From contig CM049410.1 of assembly GCA_026929865.2 (NCBI GenBank), forward strand, positions 5,972,501-6,036,500: a stretch of DNA of 64,000 bases, written 5' to 3'. The DNA comes from Hyperoplus lanceolatus. Lineage: Eukaryota > Chordata > Actinopteri > Uranoscopiformes > Ammodytidae. The number at the start of each line of letters is the position of its first letter. Positions within the stretch are counted from its first letter, which is position 1. The notes beneath the pieces are model-generated. The model did no database searches. It was given only the letters and a program-made list of their open reading frames with translations, and had not been told where the DNA came from. This document shows, one piece after another, positions 38,485 through 62,000 of this stretch. The translations under genes and the position numbers were made by a program.

Positions 38485-38890
38485 TTTAACCTTTAGCCAC
38501 CAAAATGTGATCGGTTCACCCTCGATTCCAAGTGTGAGTTTGTGCTAAATTTCACAAGAATCCCTCAATGCATTATTAATGTATTGTGCTCACAAGATTT
38601 GAAGTCACAGTGACCTTGACCTTTGACCTCCAACATGCGATCACTTCATCCTCGAATCCAAGTGTTAGTTTTAGTCAAATTTGACAAAAATCCCTCAAAG
38701 CGTTCTTGAGATATTATGTTCATGACACATAAAGTCACAGTGGCCTTTGACCTATGACCTCCAGAATCTAATCAATTCAACTTGAATTAGAGTCGACATG
38801 CATGCAAAGTTTGAAGAAAATTCCTCACGGCATGTATTAGATATTATATTCACAAGAATGGCTCCAACGGACGGACAACTAAAAAACATA
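38485..38890. repeat. Tandem repeat, about three diverged units of about 130 bp
   Basis: Units start near 38488, 38617 and 38748, each with a CCTTTGACCT-like block, then ATCAATTCA/ATCACTTCATCCTCGAATCC-like sequence, CAAATTTGA and AATCCCTCA. The array ends with GAATGGCTCCAACGGACGGA. This is a familiar interspersed repeat type of teleost genomes. Confidence 0.75.
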
Positions 38891-52914
<14,024 letters not shown>

Positions 52915-54235
52915 GTTAGAATATATCAAAAAAGTCTATAAGAATTGACACACCCACAGGGATATATGTCTGACCTATAGGCAGCCCACAGACCAATCAG
53001 AGCCTTTTAGGGAAGTTTCCCAAAAAGGGGAAGTTGACAACAAAAACTTAGAAAAAACTGAAGGCTGTTGTGTATAAAAAGGCATGATTTCGCGGAGAAA
53101 AGTTGGTTAAGCCTCGTCGGACCTCGCGGACGGAAGCAAGTTTGGACCTGATCGACCACCCCAGGAGAAGCAAGCTACGGACCGAAGAAAAAGACTGAGT
53201 CTGGAAAAGACTTAGCCTCTGGAGCGAGACAGAGAAGACAGAGCAAGCAAGACATCGCAGGACTTAGAGAAAAACTCAACCTCCTTCTTCAGCTGAATCA
53301 AAAGAGGACCGGCGGCAAGGGGCTTAACCACATCCACCCAGCTGAAAAGGACATTTTGGAGAGAACTCTTTGTTTCAACGCTCACACTGTTGACTGGTAA
53401 CTCAAGGTCGTCCAGCTGTACGGAGCGGAATGCGGAGTCTGGTGAAGACTCAACAACTCCTCTCTGAAACGCTGTACAAAGGTCGCGCAGTTCCCTGATA
53501 ACGGTGAAGGCGAGGTCGCTAGGCCGAGTGACTTCCCCTCTGCCTCTCCACATCAAAACGGACATTCATTATTCCCTGCTTCAGCTCTTAATACATTGAA
53601 GGATAGAGATTAGACGATAGAGTAGAATGTTTTATGTGTAAAACCAATCAAAGAAAGTAATCATTTTTGAATCTGAATTGAGCTGTATGCCTGCCTTTAA
53701 TAGCAATAAAAAGCATCATTTGATCTTACATTTAAGATTTCATTGTGGACATTTGATCATTTACCTTTTCAGAGGTTATAATGTACTAGGTAAAGTGTGT
53801 TCTTACATCTACAAATGGTTCTTATAGGTTACTTCTAGCCCTTTAAACTAAACATACCCTATTGGCCTGCTGTCCTGGCCATTAAAACCCTATCCTAGTG
53901 ACCATACCAAGAGCCTGGATCATTTAGAGGAGAGCTGCCGTTAACTGAGGCGACTGGTGTGGTAGTAGAACCCCAGGGCTATTCGGTCCTGCTGCTGGGC
54001 CAGTGTAAGCAGGGTAGACCTCAGGACGAAGGCAGTTAGAAAAAGCTAGGCGTGTCTCCTCGCCACCAGCTTAATTATTCCTAGTTATTCTTGGACGGGT
54101 AATACCCTCAGGGTGATAGGAATCGGACCCTTTAAATGGAGAGCTGGTTACCGGAACCTCCTGTACAGGGGTAAATACAATCTAAAACTCCGGGATCTAA
54201 TAGTGCGTGGTACTGGCGTTGATACAGCAGGGGTT
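52915..54235 (+). other. Candidate LTR-like or Pol II promoter-bearing repeat
   Basis: A CCAAT box in ACCAATCAGAGCC (about 52992) is followed by a TATA box GTATAAAAAGG (53072-53082). A GC-rich, CpG-containing stretch comes next, then AATAAA (53705-53710) about 630 bp downstream of the TATA. This U3-R-U5-like order, in otherwise AT-rich DNA, suggests a solo LTR of a retroelement. No gag, pol or env frame adjoins it, and TG..CA ends with a target duplication could not be fixed. A promoter and first exon of a non-coding RNA is the alternative. Confidence 0.3.
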
Positions 54236-54542
54236 CTGACTCACTTACTGTCTTTGGAACTAACAAGTCTTCCAGAGGTGATGACGTTGTATTGGTATAA
54301 ACTCTTATTATGTAACCTGGTTTAATTTTGCAGCTTGTTTGCTGTGATATGTGAGAGTTTTTAGTAGGCTACTGTTTGGCTATGCCTCAGAAACGGCGAC
54401 TCTCTCTCTCTGTCTCTCTCTCTCGAAACGGCGAACCACTGTTCAATTGTATGGATCCGAACATGCAAGTTTTTTTTGAATATTCTTATCAAGCTCTTGC
54501 CTGTACTACAATAGACCTACGTAAGTGTGTAATACAGAAGAT

Positions 54543-54668
54543 CTTATTCCTGCTTGGCATGTCTGCCTGCCGCACCTCCTCCGGCGCCCATCTGGTCAGC
54601 TGCAGGGTCGTCAGCTGGAGCCACCGTTCACTGATGTTTCGCCCCCTAGCCAGTACATCTCCCGGTGG
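54543..54668 (-). repeat. 126-bp direct repeat, copy at the LINE 3' end
   Basis: Reads the same as 58308-58433 over its full length as far as I can compare. On the LINE sense strand it starts CCACCGGGAGATGTACTGG and ends CCAAGCAGGAATAAG, forming the last part of the 3' UTR. Confidence 0.9.
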
Positions 54669-54718
54669 GGGGCAGTGGCCAGATGGGGATGTCTCCCCGC
54701 CACTCCCTGCAGCTGACC

Positions 54719-55381
54719 TTATTGGGGTGTTTTCCCCCACGCACAATCCCTCCTCCGTAGCCACAACCAGTAGCTTGACTTCTCAGCTTCCTCTGCCAGC
54801 TCTTTGACTGCCCTCTGTAGCTTTGCTCCAGTCACCCCAACTGCTCGCAGAATTTGCACTGTTGATTTCCCTATGAAACCCCACCATCCAACTTCAACTG
54901 GGTGGATGGTTGAAGCCGAGCCAGCCTCCCTGCATTCGGCTGCCAACTCCGAATATTTGAGCCGCTTGAGCTCGTTTGCTGCCGGGATCCCTTGCTCCCA
55001 AGGAACGGTGAGCTCGATGACAAAGACCTTCTTTACGGCTGGGGACCACATCAGGACGTCTGGTCTGAGATTTGTTTGGATAATCTCAGGTGGATATACT
55101 AAGCGCTTCCCCAGGTCAACCGTCATTTCCCACGCATTTCCAGGGGTGAGCAGAGAGGCCTTTCCCTTAGCTGACTTCTGGCAGTTCTCCCCTGGCTTGA
55201 CGAAGGGGATACTGTGTTGACGGTGCTTTGAGGAGTTGTTAGCGGCCACTCTGCTGATCTCCAGCAGCTCTGCAAGCTTCCATAGCACCTGATTATGCTG
55301 CCACGTGTAGCGCCCCTGGGTCAGCGCAACCTTGCACCCTGACAAGATGTGTTGGAGGCCTGCGCTTGTGTTGCAGCACAA
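54719..55381 (-). pseudogene. RLE LINE, CCHC knuckle and restriction-like endonuclease
   Basis: The frame opens with the second half of a CCHC knuckle (CNTSAGLQHILSGC; the first Cys-Pro-Leu-Cys lies just upstream). The endonuclease core follows: LRPDVLMWSPAVKKVFVIEL then TVPWE, which is the P-D..E-L-T pattern of the PD-(D/E)xK nuclease that nicks the target. It then reads VEVGWWGFIGKSTVQILRAV and ends WLWLRRRDCAWGKTPQ at the TAA (54719-54721). This C-terminus looks complete; the break is upstream. Confidence 0.9.
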
Positions 55382-55394
55382 AGGGCAATTATCC

Positions 55395-56564
55395 TCACTG
55401 GGAGAGGTTGCGTGGACAAGGGAGTGTGTCGTACGCTGCCCGCATCAGGAAGCTCAGTCGTGCCTGAGGGGTCCGCCAGATGTCTGCCCAGATGATGTTT
55501 CTGGTTGTGGTAGCCTCCCACCGCGTCCATGCTCCTTGTTTGCCCTGTGACACTACCTTGATGTAGTATTGCTCCTTTTCCGTCTGTGTGATCTCCTCAA
55601 CAACCATGGTCTTCCTCTGCTCCTTTGTGGCTTGAAACCAGAACTGCACAGGTTCTCCCCAGCCCAATCCTGCCCGGTTGTTTTGCACCTTTCCCAGGAC
55701 CTCTCTGTGCTGCAACCTGCAGATGGCTTGGTCAACCTCTGTGTGTGCCCGCCACTTTCGCCCTGTGCGGACATTCACCTCTGCACTTCTAATCAGCTGG
55801 TCCCTGGATTCCTTCAACTCGAGTACCAAACGGGTTTTCGCCTGCTTGTATCCGAGACTGATAGACTTGAATGGAAGTTCCAACGCATTCCTGCCAAACA
55901 TACCTGCGTCAGAAAAGCAGCGAGGGAGGCCAAGCCATTTCCTGATGTAGCTGTTGGAGACACCATCCATCTTTTTCACTGTTGATGATGGAATTTTGCA
56001 GATTTTCAGTGGCCACATTATGCGATGGTAGAGTGTGTGTTGGTAGCACCACACTTTATACTTCCCCGGAAGTTGGCTGCTGTTGATCCTGGCCAGACCA
56101 TCTGTTAGCTGCTTATGCACTGTTCTCCCCATTTGCCCGTCTGAGAGTTCCGCAGAGTACTCCCTCCCAAGGCTTCGAATTGGATGCTCTGCCAACCTCG
56201 GAATCTCCTGTCCTCCTACCATGAACACCACACTGTCATTCCTTGTTCCTTTCCGAATCGAGAGGCTCCGAGACTTTGATGGCTTAATCTTCAGTCTTGC
56301 CCATGTTTTTAGTTTGTCAAGGCGGTTCAGGAGTCTTGTTGTACATGGGGCTGTTTGTAAAATGCTTGTTACATCATCCATGTAGCTTCTCAAGGCGGCA
56401 GTCTCACTCCGGTTGCTGACCTCATGCCTCTGGCCACTTGCCTTGTTCCGATGAGGAGAATCTCGAGGACTGTGACGAAGAGTATCGGAGAGATGGAACA
56501 TCCCATGGCAATGCCGACCTCCAATTGCTGCCATCCCGTCAAGTAGCCGTCGAGGGAGAAACAC
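55395..56564 (-). pseudogene. RLE LINE, RT palm with YMDD and thumb
   Basis: The longest surviving frame, 389 codons. SYMDDVTSIL (near residue 60) is the catalytic motif C with Met at the second place. Then follow RLLNRLDKLKTWARLKIKPS, SIRKG, and a long conserved thumb region (LPGKYKVWCYQHTLYHRIMW, SYIRKWLGLPRCFSDAGMFG). It ends at LPCPRNLSQ, where a small deletion shifts the frame before the CCHC knuckle. Confidence 0.9.
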
Positions 56565-57391
56565 ATATGGAGACTGCTGAAATACCTGGATATGATCTTG
56601 ATAACACAGGTTGGTGTGTGAAAAAACTCCAATGCGTATTCAATCAACTTGTGTGGGACTGATCCGTAGGCGTTTGCCAAGTCTAGCCAAACCACGTGTA
56701 GGTCACCTCGCTCTCTCTTGGCACGCTGTATCTGCTCCCAGATGACGGAGGAGTGCTCTATGCAACCAGGAAAGCCTGGGAGACCTGCCTTTTGGCAACT
56801 GGTATCGATGTAATGTTACCCTTGAGGAAGCTTGTCAATCTTCTCGCCAGCACAGAGAAAAAGATTTTACCTTCCACATTCAGTAATTCGATACTCCTGA
56901 ACTGGCTTATCTCGGTAGAATTCTGCTGTTTGGGAATGAAGATCCCGACTGCTTGCTGCCATTCTGATGGGATGGTTTGGGTCTTCCATGCTGTCCTCAT
57001 GAGCTTCCATACGATCTTTGCCACTTCGGGGCAGTACTTATAGACCTTGTACGGGAGCCCATTCGGTCCTGGAGCTGACGCTGATTTGGCCTTTTGATGA
57101 CTTCTCTGATCTCACTCAGCCTTGGGGGGGGAGGTGTCGAAAGGTATGCTCGGGTGTGTTGGGCGCGGCACATACCCTGGGGAGCCAAGTGGTGTATCTT
57201 TGGCTGCATCTGAGTATTGCCCCTTGATATGTTGTTTGAGAGTTTATTTGGATATAACAAGTGTGCCGCGCATACCTGAAAGGGTCCTTGAAGAAATCTC
57301 TTCTCTCCTTCTCTTTTCTTTTCCTCCTCCTCCTGATCCGGTCTGCCCTACGGAGCGTAGCAAGCCTTTTCTTTAGCTCATACCACAGCAC
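56390..57391 (-). pseudogene. RLE LINE, RT N-terminal extension and fingers/palm (frameshifted)
   Basis: The pieces lie in three frames. 57116-57391 is a basic segment (RRADRIRRRRKRKEKERRDF then FKDPFRYAR). 56758-57024 has TIPSEWQQAVGIFIPKQ, then FRSIELLNVEGKIFFSVLAR (RT motifs 1-2). 56390-56695 has VVWLDLANAYGSVPHKLIEY and VGIAMGCSISPILFVTVLEI (RT motifs A and B). An APGPNGLPYKVY-like block lies between the first two in yet another frame. The frame changes make it non-functional. Confidence 0.85.
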
Positions 57392-57668
57392 CTTCAGACC
57401 GGCTTTCTCCTCTGGGGCTGCTCTCCTCCAACTCTTGCGTAGCTGGCATCAGTTGCGTACCAGCTCTTCAATGCATTTCTCCCTCCGTCCTTTACGCTGC
57501 GGGGCTGGGGCTTTCTTGGCGGTCACTTCTCCAAACATCCCTCTACATTCCTCATAAATGATGTTGCCGACCATGTTCAGTTTCCGATCCACATTGCCTC
57601 ACAGAGAATGCTCCAATACTTCACTTAGCTGTTGGTCAAGTCTGCCCCACTCCTCTTGATTGTTTGCC

Positions 57669-58052
57669 TTAGGCCACTTGATTTTGTTGCGCCGCTCTGG
57701 TTTTTTCAGGTTGCTTGCTGGTATCTGTAGGGGGGCTGACATGGTCCTCGCTCTGGAGAGTTGGCTCCATCCCTAGGCTTGCAAGGTCTTCGGTTGACCT
57801 TCCAGCATTGTTGGGTCCTGTTGCACTATGGTTTTCTACCTGGCTTTGGGTTCCTTTCGTCTGACCTGCCGAAGCAGTGTGATGATGCTGGTCAGTGTTC
57901 CTTCCACACTGCATCCTACCTTGATGTATGTGCAAGCCTCTGAGCGAAGTCACTTTCTGCCACCCACATTTACACTTCTGGAGGGTCTTCTCGTTGTCCT
58001 TGTTCGTTCCGTTTGTTACCAATTGATCCGTCCTGTTAGGCCCATCTTCCAT
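57669..58052 (-). pseudogene. RLE LINE, N-terminal zinc-finger segment
   Basis: The frame contains CKCGWQKVTSLRGLHIHQGR then MQC: a Cys-x-Cys..His-x3/4..Cys finger that lies at the N-terminus of relatives of this LINE and is thought to bind target DNA. The rest is a low-complexity Gln/Thr/Ser linker. The frame is lost downstream, towards 57400. Confidence 0.8.
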
Positions 58053-58282
58053 CCCGCCTCTCGGAGGGCCTTCGGGTTGTTTTCTCTTAATTCGTTTCGT
58101 AGTCAGTTAGAGGTGCTTCCCCTTGAGGAAGCTAGTGGGAAGGCTGACTAACCGCCCACTCCTGGAGCAGTCTCTTCCGCTGTCCTCCGGTCTTTCCCGG
58201 ATGTCCACCAGTCTTCCCTGGACGCCAACTGCACTTTCACAGTAGTCACTGGTTCTCCAGATTTGTCCAGATTTGTTATTCC

Positions 58283-58324
58283 TGCCAAGCAGAAATAAGT
58301 CTCCAGACTTATTCCTGCTTGGCA
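58283..58324. repeat. 20-bp inverted repeat with 2-nt loop at the LINE 5' junction
   Basis: TGCCAAGCAGAAATAAGTCT, CC, then AGACTTATTCCTGCTTGGCA: 19 of 20 positions pair. It overlaps the first 17 bp of the 5' direct repeat. Confidence 0.9.
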
Positions 58325-58433
58325 TGTCTGCCTGCCGCACCTCCTCCGGCGCCCATCTGGTCAGCTGCAGGGTCGTCAGCTGGAGCCACCGTTCACTGAT
58401 GTTTCGCCCCCTAGCCAGTACATCTCCCGGTGG
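58308..58433 (-). repeat. 126-bp direct repeat, copy at the LINE 5' end
   Basis: Same 126 bp and same orientation as 54543-54668. It may be the 3' tail of a second, tandemly placed copy of the LINE, or a terminal repeat of the family. Confidence 0.9.
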
Positions 58434-59000
58434 AGATGAAATTAATAAAAGGGCAATATGCTCCTACAAGTCACAATTGCCAGAGATTTCCCTTTTGGCC
58501 AACGATTAATGGATGTGCTCTTATTGATGAATTAGCTACTTTAGCATGCATTACATTAATTACAAATATAACTTTAAGTTAAATTGGTATGTTTAAAATT
58601 CACAAGGGGAGACTGACTTCACCTTCAGATGCTCGGCGCAGGTCAGTTACTCTTCGTCGGGCTGCATGGCACAGCAGCGCGCTGACCCGCTGTGTGTGAC
58701 AAACTGTGTGATCGCCGATCGCGCATATGATGCAGGGCCGTGGCTAAGTATTTGAGGGGCAGGGCATAAGATTAGATTAAAAATTATTTACTTTTGTTCA
58801 ATTTATTGTTTGTTTCAATTATTTGAGTGGCTTGTTGACATAGTAGCTGACATGGTTCTTAAAAGTACATTTTTGAGAATGCAAAAGTTAGGGAGGAGGC
58901 TGGGGGGGCAAGGCTCTTCAGTGGGGGGGAGGCCGCTGCCCCCCTTGCCCCCTGTAGAACCGCCCCTGCTAACAGTACTGTTCTCCTTCCTGTTTTTGAT
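58434..59000. mobile_element. Decayed hAT-like remnant (candidate)
   Basis: CAGGGCCGTGGCTA at 58733 and TAGAACCGCCCCTG ending at 58968 are imperfect inverses (10 of 14). The sequence between includes G- and C-rich tracts of the GGGGGGCAAGG type seen at hAT ends. No target duplication and no coding frame. Weak. Confidence 0.3.
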
Positions 59001-62000
59001 TGATTGATTGAACAGTATGGAGGAAAACAAAGACCTAAATAAACTCCCTTTGAAGGTGCTACGAGGAACTTTTTTATATTTCTGAAACAGTCTCATTTTT
59101 CCTCTGATGATCATAAATTGATATAGTTTTTCTCAATGCCTTTGTCATGGGTACGCTTAGCCAGTGACAATAGTTGGCTATGTAAAAACACTACCGCTTT
59201 TGTCCAAAGGGGTTGCTAGAATCAACAAAAACTTACTTGTGCACCTTTTGAAAAACATGTTATGAAACATTAACACTTTTGATCTCCTGCCGATCTGTCA
59301 TCAGGAAGCAAATGGCCGACCAAGGTGCAAAAAGCAAGACTGTGAAAACATTACCGGGTCTAATGAGTCATTCAAATATAGATTATTCAGGTGAGAATGT
59401 GTGTGTGTGTGTGAGAGACAAATGGCATGCAGCCTTCTTTCATAGGCCTAACTGTGTTTTGGCTACGGAACAACAGAATGCTATAAGAATGTGACGAGGC
59501 GCTGTGTCCAGCATTTCAATGCCTCCCGAAGGACAGCGTATAATTGGCTTTTTGAAAGCACACATGGGCATTTTTACTGTTCTAGAGTGGTTCATTGTTA
59601 AGGGCAATTCAGACCCTTATCCTATCTCTTTTTATGTAAAAAAACAATCAAATTATCTTGAAGAAATTACTTTTCAGAAGGGGATACAATAGGACGAGCC
59701 TTAAGCCATGCTGACTTCAAATGAGAATAAATAAATATAGGACTGTTACCTCAGCAAGCTTTTATAAGTCACTCATGTGAGGATATTCACAATTATCCCG
59801 ATAATGGAAATTCACCATGATCAACATATTGAGTGTTTTTTCAACGGGATTCGCAATAAAATTTTACATCCTCCCAGCCTTAATCATACATCTCCCAGTA
59901 ATGAAGTGCTGGCCATTTGTCTCACTTTGACTCCTCTGTTTATCACAATAGTTCTGTGTGAATGTGGCCTGGAGACTGGTGCAGGCCATTAGTTTAAATG
60001 GTCTCATATTTTCTAATGTTTTCCCCACATATTTCTCACAAAAGTGAAGTTTTTATTTGATCAGCCCACAAACACATACACTGACTAAGTGATAGACGGA
60101 CAAACCGTTAAAGCACTCATTCTCTCTAGAGCAAAAAACATGTCTGGCTGACACACAGAGAGTGTACAAAAAGGCCCAGCTTTCCCAAACTGTCTTGTAA
60201 GGAACTGTTTTTCACAAGCCAAAGTTGCTCCCATAGTCCAGATGATGTCATATGTGCTTTGAGCCATTGCTGTTTACAGTTAATGGTAAACAATGTGCTA
60301 ATCAGTAGCTAGTACCTACCTACATTAACTGACTTACAGTCTGCTGAAAGTCTAGAAAATTCTAACAACAAAGTGGCTTAGCTGGCAACCGTGAAAAGCG
60401 GTTATTAAAGGTCAAAAAATGTCTTTTTATCCATCACTGATTTACTAAAAATGTTCTACTGTACTTCAATAACATGTTGTTTATAAAGTGAAAACACAGC
60501 AACAGCTTTCATTCACTGACTGGTATTTAATTGGGAATTGGATTTTATTATAATTTTATGTAATGCAAAGTAGTCATAATGTTCACAATGATTCACAATA
60601 TTCACAATACTGAAGGAGGGCGATAAAATCAAAAATCTTGTACAGAGAAGACTTGTTTGATTAAGATGTGTGACCAGAAATGTGATATGGTCTTTTGCAA
60701 CTAGTACTTTAACCCATTTTTAATTTGCAATACTCCAATACTCTCGGATTTGCAAATCTGACCAGAAGTTGCTTTGGTCTCTCCATGCTGTCCTCCTGTT
60801 AACATATATGTTTCTTGAAGAGGATCTACAGAGCGGACTCCCTTTTTTCCCCAACATCACTGCAGCCATTTGTGGGCACGGGCCGCAAATATAAGGATTG
60901 AATGGCCTTGGGTATTCATTTACATTTATCAGAAACACATTTGCACATTGATGTGTGCATTTGGACATTTTATTCTGTATCCACAAATCTTGTGGTTGGA
61001 AAGGTTGGAAAAAAGTCTGGATTTATTTCTATAATACAGTATGGATACATTACATTAAAGCATCCTTTAACAGGTAGCATTATCGAGGCAGTGCAGCAGG
61101 ACGGTGTAACATCGGATATAATTAGTTTTAATCAGAAAGTGGGTTTTAAAACAATTCAATCTCATCAAAGCGAGCACACACAGCACCATGAGAATGTCAA
61201 AGGTCCAAATGCACTGGATTTATTGCCTTTACTGGTAATAATCAAAGAGAAATACAAATTACGATATCATCTCAAATTCTACAGCTCAAAGCATCGCCGT
61301 GTGCCGCCTTCAGCACTGACCTTTCCGGGAACCTCCTCTCCAAGCACACGTATTTTACACTTCAAAGTAGCCAGTTAAATTATTCCAATTAGGCCTGCAG
61401 TGCCGTTCTGGTTTGTACCAATCTGCTGATGAAAGGACTTACCAACCCTATCATCCCGCCTTAAAAAAAACATAATGTACGTGATACATATTCATTGGAC
61501 TTGTCATGGGGAGATCTCTTTGCAGAACCCTGATTTAGAGTATTATCCAAAATGATTGCTGTAAGAAGAATGACTGTTCAAAGAGAGGCACATTAAGTGG
61601 TCACTACTACTTTAACCAAGCAAGTATCCACATGCATATGCAAATGTGCATTACATGGCTTGCAGGTACATGATGCGGTGTAGATAAGGTTCTGTTCTCT
61701 CATGCTCATAAAACACACTCCTGTGATTGATTTATTTTTATGACATCAAACAAGCCTGGTAAATAAGACAGCCAGAGGGGTGTCTTATTGGAAGCGATTT
61801 ACCGCTCATGGTTTTTTACACGACTCCATTGATTTTGTATGCATTGCACTGAGGCAGGCCGAAATAAACTGCAGGCTGTCCATGCCCGTGGAGTATACAG
61901 TATAGGTCTCTTTCTGTACAGCACTGGTAAGCTTTTCATCTGCCTTTGAAGGAGCAGAACCATGGGAATTACACAGGGGGAGAATTGACGATGAAGGCTA

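Larger units (their letters stand above)
54543..58433 (-). mobile_element. RLE-class non-LTR retrotransposon (R2/Hero/Utopia-like), decayed, flanked by 126-bp direct repeats
   Basis: Read on the minus strand it encodes, in order, one zinc finger, an N-terminal RT extension, a reverse transcriptase, a CCHC knuckle and a restriction-like endonuclease, followed by a short 3' UTR. This is the single-ORF layout of early-branching, site-selective LINEs. Several frame changes break the ORF. The same 126 bp lies at both ends in the same orientation (54543-54668 and 58308-58433). In the 3' copy it is the end of the 3' UTR; in the 5' copy it precedes the 5' UTR. I cannot name the clade with certainty. 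Confidence 0.85.

Noticed and set aside
53212-53565. 117-codon antisense frame in the LTR-like block
   Set aside because: No similarity recognised; the GC-rich block has few stop triplets on this strand.
54600-54680. Hammerhead ribozyme in the LINE 3' UTR (CTGATG and GAAA motifs)
   Set aside because: CTGATG and GAAA lie on opposite strands, so the core cannot form.
60902-61378. 158-codon protein gene
   Set aside because: No known domain, no repeated family and no splice or promoter context; composition follows the AT-rich DNA.
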